Assembly (NCBI GenBank): GCA_028386065.3
Contig: JAKUCV010004751.1
Coordinates: 27,403-91,402 of the forward strand
Length of the DNA: 64,000 nt
Reading direction: 5' to 3'
Origin: Turnera subulata
Lineage: Eukaryota; Streptophyta; Magnoliopsida; Malpighiales; Passifloraceae
The position numbers and the translations under genes were made by a program. Numbering within the stretch: position 1 is the first letter of the stretch; every line of letters starts with the position of its first letter. Below, one piece after another: positions 22,217-32,830 of the stretch. The notes under the pieces were generated by a model. The model was not told the DNA's origin. It ran no database searches and saw only the letters and a list, made by a program, of their open reading frames with translations.

Positions 22217-23940
22217 GGCTAGGTAGGTTGGCTCGTTCCTCCGGACCCCTTTCTTGAGTTGCATGGCCGAAATGGCCTTCTCCTTTAGTGTCTTCTCACG
22301 AGCTACCGATACTACACAAGACTTGTCCCCCTCGTCAAGGATCAGAGTGTTGGCACTTGGCACGGGGATGGCCTTGGTGTGGTCAAGGAACTCCATACCT
22401 AGCACAATGGGATAATCATCCATGGGCACAACAGAAAAGTTGACTTTACCTCGCCAACTGTCGATACACATGTCCACCCCTCGTGCCACTCCATAGATTG
22501 GTTTGGCCTCCGAGTTTACGGCTTTCAATTGCCCACGTTCCTCCTCATATTTGATGCCGAGCCTTCTGGCTTCATCCTTCTCAATGAAGTTGTGGGTAGC
22601 CCCCGTATCAATTAGGGGCCGAGTTTGCTCCCCATTAATGGTTGGCATTGCATACATACGGCCCTTGTGCTCCACCTTAGCACATTCTGTGGTGGCCTTT
22701 ACTGCATTGAGAAGTCTCAACGAGCACACCTTGGGTTCCTCGGCGCTCTCCTTTTCTTTCCCTTGGACAAGAGCTGATAGCTTGTTTCTCTGGGGACAAT
22801 CCACAGCCCTGTGTGGACCTTCACAAAGGAAGCACCCAGAGTTGAACTTCTCCTTCCCCTTGTCGCTAGTGAACTTGCCTCCCTTGTAGAATGGCTTGCC
22901 TTTGAAGGGTGGCTTGGAGGTGCCTTCCTTGGTCTCCTTGGGGTAGTTGGCTGCTCCCCCACTCTTGCCCTTGTTGTCCTTGAATCCTTTGGACTTGGGC
23001 GCTTCCGGCTTTTTAAACTCTACCAACGATTTGGCTATGGCAATTGCGGTGGTCAGGTCTTGCACGCCCCGCCTTTGCAACTCCAGCTTGGCCCAATTTT
23101 GTAGGCATCTAGGAAAGCATACATTGCTTCCTTGTCGGGCAAGTCGGGTATCTCCAGCAAAAGTTCCGTGAACTCCTTCACGTAGTCCCGAATGCTGCCA
23201 CTGTGAGAAAGCCGCCGAAGCTTCCTACGAGCTTCTAGCTCCACATTCTGGGGATAGAACTGAGCCTTGATTTCTCTCTTGAAGTCTGCCCAAGTATTAA
23301 TCTGAGCTGTGCCCCTTTCGATATCGGCATACCTGCGTCTCCACCATAGCATTGCCGTATCATTAAGGTAGAGGGACGCAGTGCTCACCTTCTTGGCTTC
23401 GTCCCGAATGCCTGCTCCATCAAAGTAGCGCTCGCAATTGAAGAGGAAGTTGTCAAGTTCCCTTGCATTGCGAGCACCATTATAGGCCTTCGGCTTTGGC
23501 ACATCAAGCCTCGGCTCTGTAGTAACCATCACACTCCCTTGTGCGACAGCCCTCTTGTACACAGCAAACTCACCCTTGAGTTCTTGCATGTCCTCCTTGA
23601 CGGTAGCAAGTTGGGCTAGGATCGTGTCTTGCCGAGACTTGTACTCGCCTAGCTCCTTGCCAAACGAGTCCATGACGCTGTTGAGGGCACCTTGCATCTC
23701 CCCACGAAGCTCCTCTTGGTCCCCTGACTCGAGCTCCTCGATGCGTTGTTCGTACCCGTCAACTTTGTCGATGAGTTCTGCCAAGCCATCGGCTGTCCGG
23801 TCGAGCCTTTCTTCCATGCTCGCCAGACGATCCCTCTCCACGGTCTTCTCCCTAGAAGCCTTCTTGCCACCCCTGGTTGGACGTTGTTCCTCCCTCAGAA
23901 CATGCTCCTCCTCAACAACTTGCTCACTAGTTGTGGCCAT
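22217..23940 (-). pseudogene. Gypsy gag-protease remnant
   Basis: The start is ATG at 23940 (MATTSEQ). Residues about 35-130 are a charged coiled-coil-like stretch (MEERLDRTADGLAELIDKV). A retrotransposon gag domain follows, with LDNFLFNCERYFDG and AMLWWRRRYAD. Near 23100 a one-base change shifts the frame. Reading then resumes as a basic linker, a CCHC knuckle (CFLCEGPHRAVDC) and an aspartic protease with the DTGATHNFI active site and VLGMEFLDH. It is cut off soon after protease, so the rest of pol is lost. The frameshift makes even gag incomplete. Confidence 0.85.
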
Positions 23941-23983
23941 CTCGTTTACTCCCAAGCTATCGAAACTTCGCTCCGCTACCAAC

Positions 23984-24546
23984 TGTTACGGACTTAGAAT
24001 TTTGGGATGTTAGTCCGTGCGGCCTTAGGCAACTCTCACTCAAACTCACGCCTAAGTCAGCCTTAACCTTCACAATGAAGCTTGGTAAAAGAACCAGCTC
24101 AAGGCAACGAAAAGGAAAGCAAGTGTTTGGAAGGGATAAACTGATTGTATTACTTATCTCAAGTATACAAAGTACAATTGTGTGTACAAGGAATGAATGA
24201 ATACAGAGGAGGAGCCTTCCCCTTTATATAGCCAAACCCGCCCTCCAACGGACGGCTAGGATCGGCCCTCTAAAGCTCCCCACGATCTAACGGTGGAGTC
24301 AAGGCCTGTAGGTCTGCTCAGAAGCGTCTGTCCATGCCTGTCTTCTTTGGGAGAATGTCTGCCCATGCTTGCCCACAAGTGAGTGCTTGCACATGCTGCC
24401 CATGATTGTACCCCACTGAGTGTCTGCTCATGTCAGGTACTCTTGTCCCCCACTGAGGGTCTGCACATGCTTGTCCACAAGTGGATCCTAGAGGGTTCCA
24501 TAGGGAATTCCGCCCCCTGCTAGGTTTGCAAGCAAATGGTGTGACA
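23984..24546 (-). repeat. 5' LTR of the truncated gypsy element
   Basis: On the minus strand the 563-bp segment starts TGTCACACC and ends CCGTAACA, directly before the primer-binding-site motif. CTTGTGGACAAGCATG-like words recur several times inside (24360-24490): GCACATGCT, TGCCCACAAGTG, TGTCCACAAGTG. No partner LTR remains in the window, so the outer boundary is inferred from the TG end only. Confidence 0.65.
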
Positions 24547-25481
24547 CTAATCTTCATAGCATACCTTTTGCTTTTGTTTTTTTCCAAATTTGGTTTTCCA
24601 GAGTTGATTTGGGTTTCTTTTTTTTTTTGTTTTGATGAGGAGGATTGATTGGGCTTCGTTATAGTTTTAAAAGGATCGGGCCTTACTCTTCAGATGTCTG
24701 GCCCTGCTCCACCCATCATCACTGACTCATGGATATAATATAAAAATTAAAATCAAACCACCCATGGACATATTTAAAAATTTTACATACTTTGTAGGAA
24801 TTAAATAGATTATGAAAATTTTATAGATTAAAATAAAAATTAAACAATATTAGGATCAACCTAGGAAATTCACGCACTAATGCGCTTAAAATTTATATAC
24901 AAGTTTAGTAGGGTTTCTACAAATGTCAAAATCCCTAAAGCCCAACTTTATATACTAGTCAAGATTCCCTTACTGAATTGGGCTTCGCATTGGGCACACC
25001 CAGTGGTACGTTTGGGTAAGTGTGGTGGGTTACTCTGGGTAGTGATCTGGGCTAGTGTGGGCAGATTGGATTTTGGGTTCAGGTTTGCAACTGAGAAAGA
25101 AGTGTTTGGTATAAAGTCTATTGGGTTGCGCTGGGCAGAAATATCTTGGGCAGCACTAGGCTACTTCTCAGGCCCACTCACAATAATGTACTTTTAAAAA
25201 ATAACAACTAAAGAAACGATTAGAAATAATTTGTTGAATAAATAAAACTATATTTGGAAGAAATCAGTAAAAGGCATCAAAAGATATAAGCATGTTATTT
25301 GCAAAACAATAGTCTGTATAAATAATTGACAAAAAAAATAACTCAAAAACTGATAGATCGTTAACTATATTTCACTTGATACTTATACAGAAAAACAAAT
25401 ATATGATGTTATCTTTTTTTTTAAAAAAAAACTCATTCTAAAGTATAGGATATCTTTATTGAAAAATCATACACAAATAGG
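24547..25481. other. AT-rich intergenic DNA, no gene seen
   Basis: There are short frames only. A GGGCTT/GGGCA-rich stretch occurs at 24960-25180. Nothing more is supported. Confidence 0.5.
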
Positions 25482-26177
25482 TAGGGCAGAAAATGAACGA
25501 AGCTGAGTCGAGCTTTTGATCACTCAGGCTTGGCTCGTAAAAATTTAACCATGCTCAAGCACGGCTCGAGCGTAGATATAAAGTTCAAGCTTGGCTCATT
25601 AAGATTTCAGTAAGCTCAGGCTTGGCTCAAGCTCGGCTTACAAGTCATGGTCGTGAAAAAAATATATTCTTTAATTAATAATTTAACTAATCAATCATAT
25701 CAATTATTATGTCATATAGAGTTAGAAGTATTTTATCAATGAAAGAATGATAAAAATATTTTTTAAAAGATGACAGATTTATTATAATCAATAAAAATAA
25801 AAAATAAATTATTATTCCAACTTCAAGATTTTAAAATAAAAAATTAAACAAAATAATAATCTTAGTTTGTTGCTTGTGACCTAATGAAGTTACTTTATCA
25901 TCTACACTTCAATCTAATTGAATATAGAAAACCATGAGTTATGAATCTCTCGCAAGCTACTTAATGAGCGTAAAAAAGCCGAGCTCATGAGTCTTTAAAC
26001 GAGAACCTAAATGAGCCAAGCTCACAAGCTAACGAGTAGAGTTTCAACAAGCTTAGACTCGACTCATTTAGTTTCGATCAGGCTCAACTCATTTTCTTAA
26101 CGAGCTAGGCTCGAACGATCTATTATCGAGCTGAGCCTCGAGCCGTTTGCGAACGGCCCGACTCATTTGCAGCCGTA
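25482..26177. mobile_element. Non-autonomous hAT-like element
   Basis: The ends are imperfect inverted repeats: TAGGGCAGAAAATGA at 25482 and, reading inward from 26177, TACGGCTGCAAATGA. The outer 100-150 bp of both ends are crowded with GAGCTCGGCTTG/GAGCCAAGCTC-type words, as in the subterminal repeats of hAT elements. Flanking 8-mers CAAATAGG (25474-25481) and CAAGTGGG (26178-26185) match at 6 of 8 positions, fitting a decayed 8-bp TSD. The middle is AT-rich without transposase. The hAT assignment rests on TSD length and end style. Confidence 0.6.
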
Positions 26178-26321
26178 CAAGTGGGTAGAATTTATGTGTA
26201 ACCTAGTTAAGATTTTGACAAATATCAAAATCCATCAAACTCAACTAGACATAATGCGGGCCTAGATTTATTCGAACTTTTGAAAGAGTGTTTTATAATT
26301 GTTTGTAGTTTTGTGTAGGAT

Positions 26322-26791
26322 ATGGATCAGAGTGCACCTACTTCCCCTTTAGAGTCGCTGATGTGACCGCACAGGCTTGTGAGACATACACCTATTAGGA
26401 TGGTCATTCTGGCATGTGTAGTAATTGCTATATTCTTGGCACTGATAGCATTACTTGCCCACTACCTGGTTCGTCGTTGGAAGTAGCAGCAGTAGCCGCA
26501 CAGCCACAGCCACAGCCACAGCCTCACCCACAACATGATGTTGAGGCTCAGCCTGCACCATCGATGCTGGCCATCGAGTTATTTCCATTGGTGTAGTTTC
26601 AGGGTCGGGAGGGAGGAGATCCCACTGCAGATAGGGGTAACGAGTGCCACGTTTGCCTCACCGACCTTGCAGAGGGCGATATGCTGCATATGTTACCTTG
26701 CGGGCATTGCTTTTGTCTAGTGTGTGCAACATCTTTGTTTACGCACCAGTTCCGCTATTGTCCGGTTTGCCACTTTGATTTGGCCAGCTAG
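26322..26791 (+). pseudogene. Broken membrane-anchored RING-finger E3 ligase-like gene
   Basis: The N-terminus starts MDQSAPTSPLESL, hits TGA after 14 codons, then continues in the same frame with HRLVRHTPIRMV and a membrane segment (CVVIAIFLALIALLAHYLV). A frameshift follows near 26480. The next frame gives a Gln-Pro repeat, a second stop (TAG at about 26594-26596), then an acidic linker and a RING-type zinc site. The zinc ligands are CHVC, 14 residues, CGHCFCLVC, 14 residues and CPVC, ending at TAG 26789-26791. All eight ligands are present, in RING-HC order. Membrane segment plus RING suggests a plant membrane E3 ubiquitin ligase. Two stops and a frameshift make this copy dead. Confidence 0.65.
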
Positions 26792-26927
26792 TCCTAGCAC
26801 CAGTAGGTAGTAGCTAGCGAGATGTTAGTAGTACATTTGGTGTTTTTTCATACATCTTACGATATAGAACCATTTGTTAGTTATTATTGTTGGTTAGTTA
26901 TTGTTGATCATACTTATTATTTTTATT

Positions 26928-29900
26928 ATTTTTTTTTAGGACAAAGATCATATCCATTCATTTATAAATCAACAAGTACACAGGATAAGATCGAGTCAGG
27001 CACTGAATTATGCCATACATATAGATAGTTCAAATCTAAAGCAAGCTAACTAAGAGAGTGAGCAACTGAGTTGGCCTCATGCTTCACATGTTGACCTTGG
27101 AAGGAGTTGAAGGATGCCCGTGCCTCCAAAATATCCAATATAACATAGCAACTGGAATCATGAGTTGAGGATCCTTTAGTTATATCGTTCTTCAGTAGGA
27201 GACAATCTATCTCTGTCAGAAGTTTACCCACCTGACAATCCTGAGCAATATGAATAGCGAACAGGACACTAAGAGCCTCAGCAAGTTTGGCCTCCCGAAC
27301 ACCATGGACCACCTTAATCCCAAAAAATAGAACTTGGCCCTGTTCATCCTGGGCTACCACACTTAAACCAGCAACACCATCTCTAAGAGCTGCATCCGTA
27401 TTAATCTTGATCTGGCCAGGAAGAGGCTTAGACCAGACCTGCACAGGTTGAGGTCTAGGGTGATGCAAACGGGGAATGAAATTGAAATTAGCTCTTTGAT
27501 AATCCAATAAAAGGGAAACAACAAGTACACACACAGAATGCTGATTCTGATCTTGTTGTTGGAAGACCAGATCATTGCGAGAAATCCAGAGGCTCCAAAG
27601 GGTCATACACAGTTGTTCAAACTTTTCAACCTGATGCTGCTCATGGAAGCCAATCAAGAAATCCAGTGGAGAAGACGCCGACACCAGCTGAATTTGGTGC
27701 CAAAGACCAGCAAGCTCCCAGTCCTTCTTGCTCCAATTGCATAGGCGCAGCAGATGAGTCACTGAGTCCTCGCCACTTCCACAGAGTGGGCAAAAGGACT
27801 GCTCTGTTATTCCTCTCTTCATCGAGTTGTCCCTCGTTGGAAGGCTATTGTGAGCTAACCGCCAGACCAAGTCCTTAATTTTTGGTGGGATGTGGAGCTG
27901 CTAGAAATTCTTTCACCACTGACAGTGACGAGGCTTGGCAGCCGCATGAACCGGTTCATACACTCTGGCTGCAAGCCAGTGATATCCACTCCTGACAGAA
28001 TAATCTCCATGTTGTGTATGAGGCCATGTCAAGCGATTTGGAGGGAGGCGATAACTCAAGTGAATCCCTTCAATCCGAATAGCAATCTCCTGTGAGAACA
28101 ACTCACGAATATGTACACAATTCCACAACCTAAGGTCCTGATCAATCAATGAGCTGACCATCAAATTGGGGGGGAATATAAGTAGTGGAGTAGGCATTAC
28201 CAAAGATTTGAAAATCCACCCAATTATTCTGAGCGACCCAAACTGCATGGCCATTACTGATCACCCACTTGCCACCTTGTTGGAGAACCTCCCTTCCGGC
28301 TAAGATACTTCTCCATGTGTAACTCGGACGTGATCCTAGGCAAGCTTGAGCAAATTCGGTTCGTGGGAAGTACTTGGCCTTTATAACCTGACCAAACAAA
28401 GATTGTGGCGATTGGAATAACCTCCACGCTTATTTAGCCAGCATTGCCTTGTTAAAAAGGTTAAGCTTGCAGAAACCCCGTCCTCCATAACACTTACCCA
28501 TACATAACTTATTCAATGCTATCTAACAGCCCCCACGCTAACCTTAACCAAACCCCACCAAAATTGCCTCATTGCCCTCTCCATCTCATCACAGTTGCCA
28601 TCCGGGAGTAAGAAACAACTCATAACATACGTCGGGATGCTCTGTGCCACAGCTTTTAACAACCTCCTTCCCAGCTCTAGATAAAACCTTCTCCTTTCAG
28701 CCATTAAGTTTTTTCCAAAGCCTATCTCTTACTGAAGCAAAATTTTTTTTTGGCATGCCCAATCAAGGTCAGGAGACCAAGATACTTTTCGAACTTTTCA
28801 ACAGCCTTCACACCCATCCTTCGTTGGATTTGAGTAACTCTGTCAATTGGCACACTACGGCTCACTGAAAGTTCAGATTTCTCTATGTTTATGACCTGTC
28901 CTGATGCTGCCTCAGAACACTTCAAGATCCCCAAAATAGCTTCTGCTTCATGTATAGTCGCCCGAGTAAAGATGACACTGCCATATGCAAAGAACAGATG
29001 ACTAATGGTGGGGCTCGCCGGCAAACCTGTTCACCAAGCACTCGACCTTCCTGCTCAGCCTAGCGGATCATAAATGAGAACCCCTTTGCACACAGAAGAA
29101 ACAGATAGGGAGACAAAGGATCTCCCTGGCAAAGACCACGTTCTGGATAGAAAAGTTCACCTGGTCTACCATTAACCAAAATAGAAAGGCTGCTAGTAGT
29201 GACACAGTTCATGATTAATTGTACCCAAGTGTCAATGAAGCCTAGTTTAAGCATAATTGCTTTCAGGAAAGGCCATTCTACTCCATCATAGGCTTTGCTT
29301 ATATCTAGTTTCAGACCCAACCACCCTCGCCTACCCTTAGTTTTCTTCTTCATGTAGTGGAAAATTTCAAAGGCAAGTAAAGCATTATCCGTAATAAGCC
29401 TCCCAAGAACAAAAGCACTTTGCGACTCACTGATAATATCAGGAAGAACAAGTTTCAATCTATTGGCTAGGACCTTAGACACTAATTTGTAGACTACATT
29501 ACATAAACTAATAGGACGAAAATGAAGACAAGACTCGGGACTACTAACCTTAGGAATTAACAAGACAAAGGTATGATTAAGTCTCGAGACATCAGACCCT
29601 GAATTAAGAATACTAAGAATGCATTGTGAAACAGAATCACCAATGATATGCCAAAATTTTGAAAAAAGAGAGCAGGCATACCATCCGGGCTGGGGGCTTT
29701 CGAAGGATGCATCTGTTTGAGAGCAATAAGGATTTCGTCTTTAGTGAAAGGTTGGGTGAGGATATTATTCATCTCCTCGGTAACTCGACCATTCACACAA
29801 TTTAGTGCAGATTCCATGTCATGAGGATTGCTAGTGGTGAAAAGATTTTTGTAGTAGTTTGTGATAACTTTCTCTATATGTTCTTGTTTACTCACCCACA

Positions 29901-30828
29901 CCCCATCCTCCGACTTTAAGCTCTTAATTCGATTCCGCTTTCGCTGTTGAGATGCTTTCCCATGAAAATAGGATGTGTTTTTGTCCCCATGTTGGAGCCA
30001 TGAAACACGAGATCTCTGCGCCCAATTAATCTCTTCACATTTTTCCAACTCTGCATTCTTGGCTTGGGTCTCACGAATTTCCTTAATCAGAATGCTCCCT
30101 CGGTAGATTCTGGACGCCAGCTTCAGGGAACAAGGCACGCCATTGATTAGTAGCCACCATCCGATCTAGGCGCTCCATGATATAGCCCTCATCGGGCTGT
30201 CCATTCCACCAAGCAAGATAATTCCCAGAATAACCCAGGTCATGCAATCCACACTGGTTTAAAGCATCATGGAAGGCTTCCATTAGCGAGAAAGCCCGAG
30301 CATTACCCCCTTCCTTCTCATAGGCAAAGATTATTTCGTTGAAATAACCACCAACCACCTATGGTAATGGCGAATGATGACACAACTGGGTCAATAATTC
30401 CCAGGTTTTCCACTTTAAAGAAGCTTCAAGCCACCCATATATGCCAGTAAACCTCCAACCCGCACCCCTATCTGCACCCCCCATCAATCTCGGCATCAAT
30501 GTGATGGAGAGAAAAGCTTGAAACAGACACCTTCCATTCATCTTTCCAAAATAAAGCCAGACCCCCCTTTCGACCACTACCCGTTCCTTCACAGTCCACC
30601 AAAAATCGATGATCAAAATGCAACCTATGAACTAACCTATCTACTTCAAATGACTTTAGACGCATTTCTGAATGTAACTGAGGAGCTTCAAACTGGACCA
30701 GTTTTTTAATTGATCGAACTGCCTCTAGGTTCTCAAGCCCCCGGCAGTTGAAGGCTAAACAACTCATGACTCGAGGCGGGGTTGCTCAGCAGCCTCCGCC
30801 GAAATAGAACACCCCTCCTTCTCTACGC
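26928..30828 (-). mobile_element. Decayed L1-type LINE with RNase H domain
   Basis: The minus-strand element ends in a poly-A tail (T run at 26928-26938 on the plus strand). Its ORF2 order is endonuclease, reverse transcriptase, RVT zinc-binding domain and a plant-type RNase H. Upstream (30773-30828) only the end of ORF1 is visible, with EAAEQPRLES-like residues, so it is 5'-truncated or disrupted by the LTR at 30829. No TSD was found by eye. Confidence 0.8.
27046..30767 (-). pseudogene. LINE ORF2 remnant (EN-RT-zf-RNase H)
   Basis: Pieces in order: endonuclease start FNCRGLENLEAVRSIKKL (30767-30470); endonuclease end with GYFNEI and RLDRMVA (30358-30083); a linker with SRVSWLQHGDKNTSYFH (30138-29557); RT with FRPISLCNVVYKLVSKVLANRLK, SQSAFV and GDPLSPYLFLL (29563-29060). 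The RT catalytic box, usually FADD, reads FAYG (about 28995-28985), so the metal-binding aspartates are gone. Then come the RVT zinc region (CPLCGSGEDSVTHLLRLC, 27870 onward) and RNase H beginning INTDAA and ending HEANSVAHSL (27046). At least six frame breaks separate these. It is inactive. Confidence 0.85.
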
Positions 30829-31797
30829 TGTTAGAACAATAGCCCTTCGCTAGAGGGGGGGTGAATAGCGATAATCGAATAAAATCGAATTAAGCAGGAA
30901 TTGAATGCGGAATTAAAAGAATGAAGGACACAAGAGATTTATCCTGGTTCACACACACTCTACTAGTGTGGCTAATCCAGCCCTTCAAGTCTCACTTGAA
31001 GATTTCACTATCTATGTTAAGCTTACGGGTGCTTAACAAACCGTTACAACCTGAGAGTTCAAGTCACATGAACCTCAATATACTTGCTTGAAGATACCTC
31101 ACTTCAAGACTTNNNNNNNNNNNNNNNNNNNNNNNNNNNNNNNNNNNNNNNNNNNNNNNNNNNNNNNNNNNNNNNNNNNNNNNNNNNNNNNNNNNNNNNN
31201 NNNNNNNNNNNNNNNNNNNNNNNNNNNNNNNNNNNNNNNNNNNNNNNNNNNNNNNNNNNNNNNNNNNNNNNNNNNNNNNNNNNNNNNNNNNNNNNNNNNN
31301 NNNNNNNNNNNNNNNNNNNNNNNNNNNNNNNNNNNNNNNNNNNNNNNNNNNNNNNNNNNNNNNNNNNNNNNNNNNNNNNNNNNNNNNNNNNNNNNNNNNN
31401 NNNNNNNNNNNNNNNNNNNNNNNNNNNNNNNNNNNNNNNNNNNNNNNNNNNNNNNNNNNNNNNNNNNNNNNNNNNNNNNNNNNNNNNNNNNNNNNNNNNN
31501 NNNNNNNNNNNNNNNNNNNNNNNNNNNNNNNNNNNNNNNNNNNNNNNNNNNNNNNNNNNNNNNNNNNNNNNNNNNNNNNNNNNNNNNNNNNNNNNNTTAC
31601 AAGGATTTCCTATAGATGAACTTTCTATATATCTTCATCCTTGTTGCTTCAAATCTTGTACTCCTTTGTCTTAGACTTGTGCTTCATTGATTGATGTCTT
31701 TTTGCTTTTCTTCAAGGAATGAATTCATGAATGGAGCTTTGGTTAGTTTGTCATTATCAAAACCCTGAAATGAAACATGGAAGCATTAGTCCTAACA
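30829..31797. mobile_element. Solo LTR (family A) with 5-bp TSD, containing the assembly gap
   Basis: The segment starts TGTTAG and ends CTAACA and is flanked by identical TACGC at 30824-30828 and 31798-31802, as after LTR-retrotransposon insertion and LTR-LTR recombination. Its right end resembles the LTR end at 590-649. The left end has the phrase GGGGGGGTGAATAGCG. Direction is unclear because the ends are mirror images. The middle 484 bases are unknown; given the relative at 1-649, a tandem palindrome array that defeated assembly is likely. Confidence 0.7.
31113..31596. other. Assembly gap (484 N)
   Basis: All bases are N, so the apparent frames across it are meaningless. The true gap length is unknown. 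Confidence 1.
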
Positions 31798-32592
31798 TAC
31801 GCCATGGAAACCTGCCTCTTATACTTATTATGCTCACAAGTCTCACCCTCAGGAGCATCAATCTCCATGTCCGATTGTGTATACCCGACCCAAAATCACT
31901 TGGGGGCCTATCCACCTAATCATTTCACCTTCTTCCTCGGGTCAATCCCATAACATTGGAGTCGCCACCCAGGTTTTATTAAGGACAAAACATGAGAAAA
32001 ACCTTAATATGACTCCTTTAGGCTACATGGTCATGGCGAACCAAAGTTATGGGATCAGGGGTTCGTCACAGATGGGAAGATGTTAGGAACCCATCCGTGT
32101 TGGGTCGAGATGTGCAATTATGAAATGGAAGTGTGCATGTGTGGAAAATAAAGAGAAGGGTAGAAGAAGAAGATTTGGCTTGCATCCCGTTGTAAGACCG
32201 GGATTACCTATGTACCCGAGTGATCGGGGTCAAAGCCACGTAGTTCTAAACATGGCACAAGTCGATCACTTACATCATCAAAAGCATCAGCATATAATCA
32301 GCAAAGATCAATCAAAAGAGGGTTTAGTGTTACCTCTTGTAGCCCTCCTCTAGCTCCTTGCAATGGGTTGAGTTCTACACCCACCTTCTTGCCACTTCTA
32401 AGCTCTATAGTTGATTCTCTTCTTGACCTCTCCTTGCTGGACCACTGCTAATGCCTCCCACAAAATTCCTCTAGATTTTCTGCCTAAAGAATGTATTTTT
32501 AGGCTTGGAGAAGCAGAGTTTCTCCGAGCACTCAAGGCTTATAGGTGTGTATGTGAGAAAAAGTGTGTCCCTTGAAATGTGTGTGAGGGGTC

Positions 32593-32602
32593 CTATTTAT
32601 AG
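32593..32602 (-). promoter_or_regulatory. TATA box of the TAT/Ogre-like LTR
   Basis: On the minus strand, CTATAAATAG stands about 130 bases downstream of the GGCGGTC palindrome array, followed by a leader rich in CACACAC. It is the same ten bases as the TATA box in the Athila LTR at 38165. Confidence 0.6.
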
Positions 32603-32730
32603 TGCTCTGGGAAGCCTAGGGGCGTGGACTTGCTTAATGGTGAAGATTATGCCCGAAAATTTGGTCCAAAACCGCGTAGGATCGAAATTAGAAAAGAAAT
32701 CGGAGATTTGGGCGAATCTGGAAGACATGA

Positions 32731-32830
32731 TCGCCACTGCCGGCGGTCACCCACTGCTTGACCGCCAGTGCCGGCGGTCTTGAGTGGATGCCCGCCAGCA
32801 CCTGGCGGTCATCGCGAGATGACCGCCGGT
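32731..32830. repeat. GGCGGTC/GACCGCC palindrome array in the LTR
   Basis: Within 100 bp there are three GGCGGTC and two GACCGCC words, plus decayed ones, separated by GCCAGTGCC or CCAGCACCT spacers, so neighbouring words pair into hairpins. It lies upstream of the LTR TATA box. The same motif forms the array at 35008-35128. Confidence 0.85.

Larger units (their letters stand above)
22217..24546 (-). mobile_element. Truncated Ty3/gypsy element (5' LTR, gag, protease)
   Basis: On the minus strand a 5' LTR (24546-23984) is followed at once by TTGGTAGCGGAGC (plus coordinates 23970-23982), then gag and protease. RT, RNase H, integrase and the 3' LTR are missing: the sequence breaks at 22216/22217, exactly where the LTR of the small TRIM-like element also breaks. 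A deletion or recombination joined the two elements head to head. Confidence 0.8.

Noticed and set aside
31084..31674. Frames spanning the N run
   Set aside because: The residues are unknown bases; the frame is an artefact.
31798..31900. This stretch as LINE ORF1 continuing beyond the solo LTR
   Set aside because: Read in the ORF1 frame it has several stops; it fits better as the leader of the TAT/Ogre-like element, although this is not certain.
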